Part shown: positions 21,455 through 21,921 of the stretch, in pieces
Numbering within the stretch: position 1 is the first letter of the stretch
Layout: each line of letters starts with the position of its first letter
Origin: a virus
DNA: 21,921 nt
Virus record (IMG/VR): IMGVR_UViG_3300014720_003097
Coordinates: 1-21,921 of that record
Direction: 5' to 3' (one strand)
Made by a program: the position numbers and the translations under genes
Notes under the pieces: generated by a model
What the model saw: only the letters and a program-made list of their open reading frames with translations
Database searches by the model: none
Told to the model about the DNA's origin: nothing

Positions 21455-21921
21455 TAGTACTTGTCTCCCCATGTCTCAAGTGGACCGTCGATGCCGGCGG
21501 TCAGTGGAACATCCCAGCCCTCTCTTGTGGTCATGCACTCCTGCACAGTGCGCATAACCTCCTCGGCGTCTTTTCGCGGGGCGTTGAGCACGATCTCGTC
21601 GTGCACAGGAACAATAAGCATGTCTGTTAGATCAGCTCTGTCGAGCTTGACTAGGTTCGCCTTGAACACCTCAGCAGCGCCTCCTTGGATCAAATAGTTG
21701 ACAAGTGTGTACACGCGGTCTTCATCGCACGGAAGTCGTCGGCCTGTCCAGGTGTAGACATATCCCTGCCCCTCGCTGCGAAGACGACGCATTCCAGCGT
21801 CTTCAATCTGGCGTTGGAACATCGACATTCCCGGATATCTACCGTCAAAAGCGTCTGACACTGAGCGCATCTGCGGTTCTGCGACGCCTGCTGTGAGCGC
21901 TTGCTTAGCGACACCTGCGCC
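21454..21921 (-). CDS. Family A DNA polymerase, C-terminal part (5' end outside window)
   Basis: The frame is open to the right edge; the ATG at 21870 is internal, because the codons before it (GAGVAKQALTAGVAEPQ) continue the fingers/palm of a DNA polymerase I. The most telling motif is VPVHDEIVL, the palm motif C with the catalytic HDE, and TLVNYLIQGGAAEVFKANL (about residues 55-73 from ATG 21870), the conserved N-x-x-x-Q-G-x-A-A segment. The end ETWGDKY is also typical. This is the replicative polymerase type of many actinophages. Only about 155 residues are visible, so exonuclease status cannot be judged. Confidence 0.9.
   Translation of the reverse strand, partial: GAGVAKQALTAGVAEPQMRSVSDAFDGRYPGMSMFQRQIEDAGMRRLRSEGQGYVYTWTGRRLPCDEDRVYTLVNYLIQGGAAEVFKANLVKLDRADLTDMLIVPVHDEIVLNAPRKDAEEVMRTVQECMTTREGWDVPLTAGIDGPLETWGDKY

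Overview
This window looks like part of the genome of a tailed double-stranded DNA phage, or a prophage or metagenomic phage contig, that infects an actinobacterium. Three things point there. Two WhiB-type Fe-S regulators are present, a family confined to Actinobacteria and their phages. A large block of phage tail genes sits opposite a phage-type replication and recombination block. Genes are packed with start/stop overlaps and almost no intergenic space. No tRNA, rRNA, CRISPR array, transposase, integrase or lysis gene was seen.

Layout. Positions 1-7595 (+ strand) hold a tail fibre/adhesin block: a very large modular protein whose start lies left of the window, then two paralogous proteins with RCC1-type beta-propeller repeats separated by a 76-codon gene. 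At 7633-8709 (+) lies a GT2 glycosyltransferase with a helical-repeat tail, preceded by a promoter that should give a leaderless mRNA. All genes from 8666 to the right edge are on the - strand and meet the tail block tail-to-tail with a 44 bp overlap.

Read in the - direction from the right edge, the order is: family A DNA polymerase (3' part only), a RuvC-like nuclease, an intergenic region with a nested inverted repeat and a promoter, an SNF2-type helicase, a Cas4/RecB-like nuclease with four cysteines, a Sak4-like RecA-fold ATPase and a DUF669 ssDNA-binding-like protein. These form one replication/recombination unit that ends at a strong hairpin (16779-16817). Next is a sugar unit: two distantly related glycosyltransferase-like proteins flank a UDP-galactopyranose mutase. 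It runs directly into nucleotide and DNA metabolism genes (MazG/dUTPase-like protein, KOW/SH3-like protein, small proteins, DUF6378, a C5-cytosine methyltransferase-like protein) and a small membrane protein. The last genes are a pyrimidine-dimer glycosylase, a WhiB protein, an unknown protein and a WhiB-zinc ribbon fusion.

The most interesting parts are: (a) the glycosyltransferase-UGM-glycosyltransferase cassette in the same gene run as a C5-methyltransferase with an altered motif VI, which suggests galactofuranose transfer to phage DNA or to the host surface; (b) the RCC1-propeller tail proteins, which share an exact 55 bp block; (c) two leaderless promoters with TACAAT -10 elements exactly 6 nt from the start codon, one centred in a perfect inverted repeat; and (d) the WhiB protein fused to a zinc ribbon.
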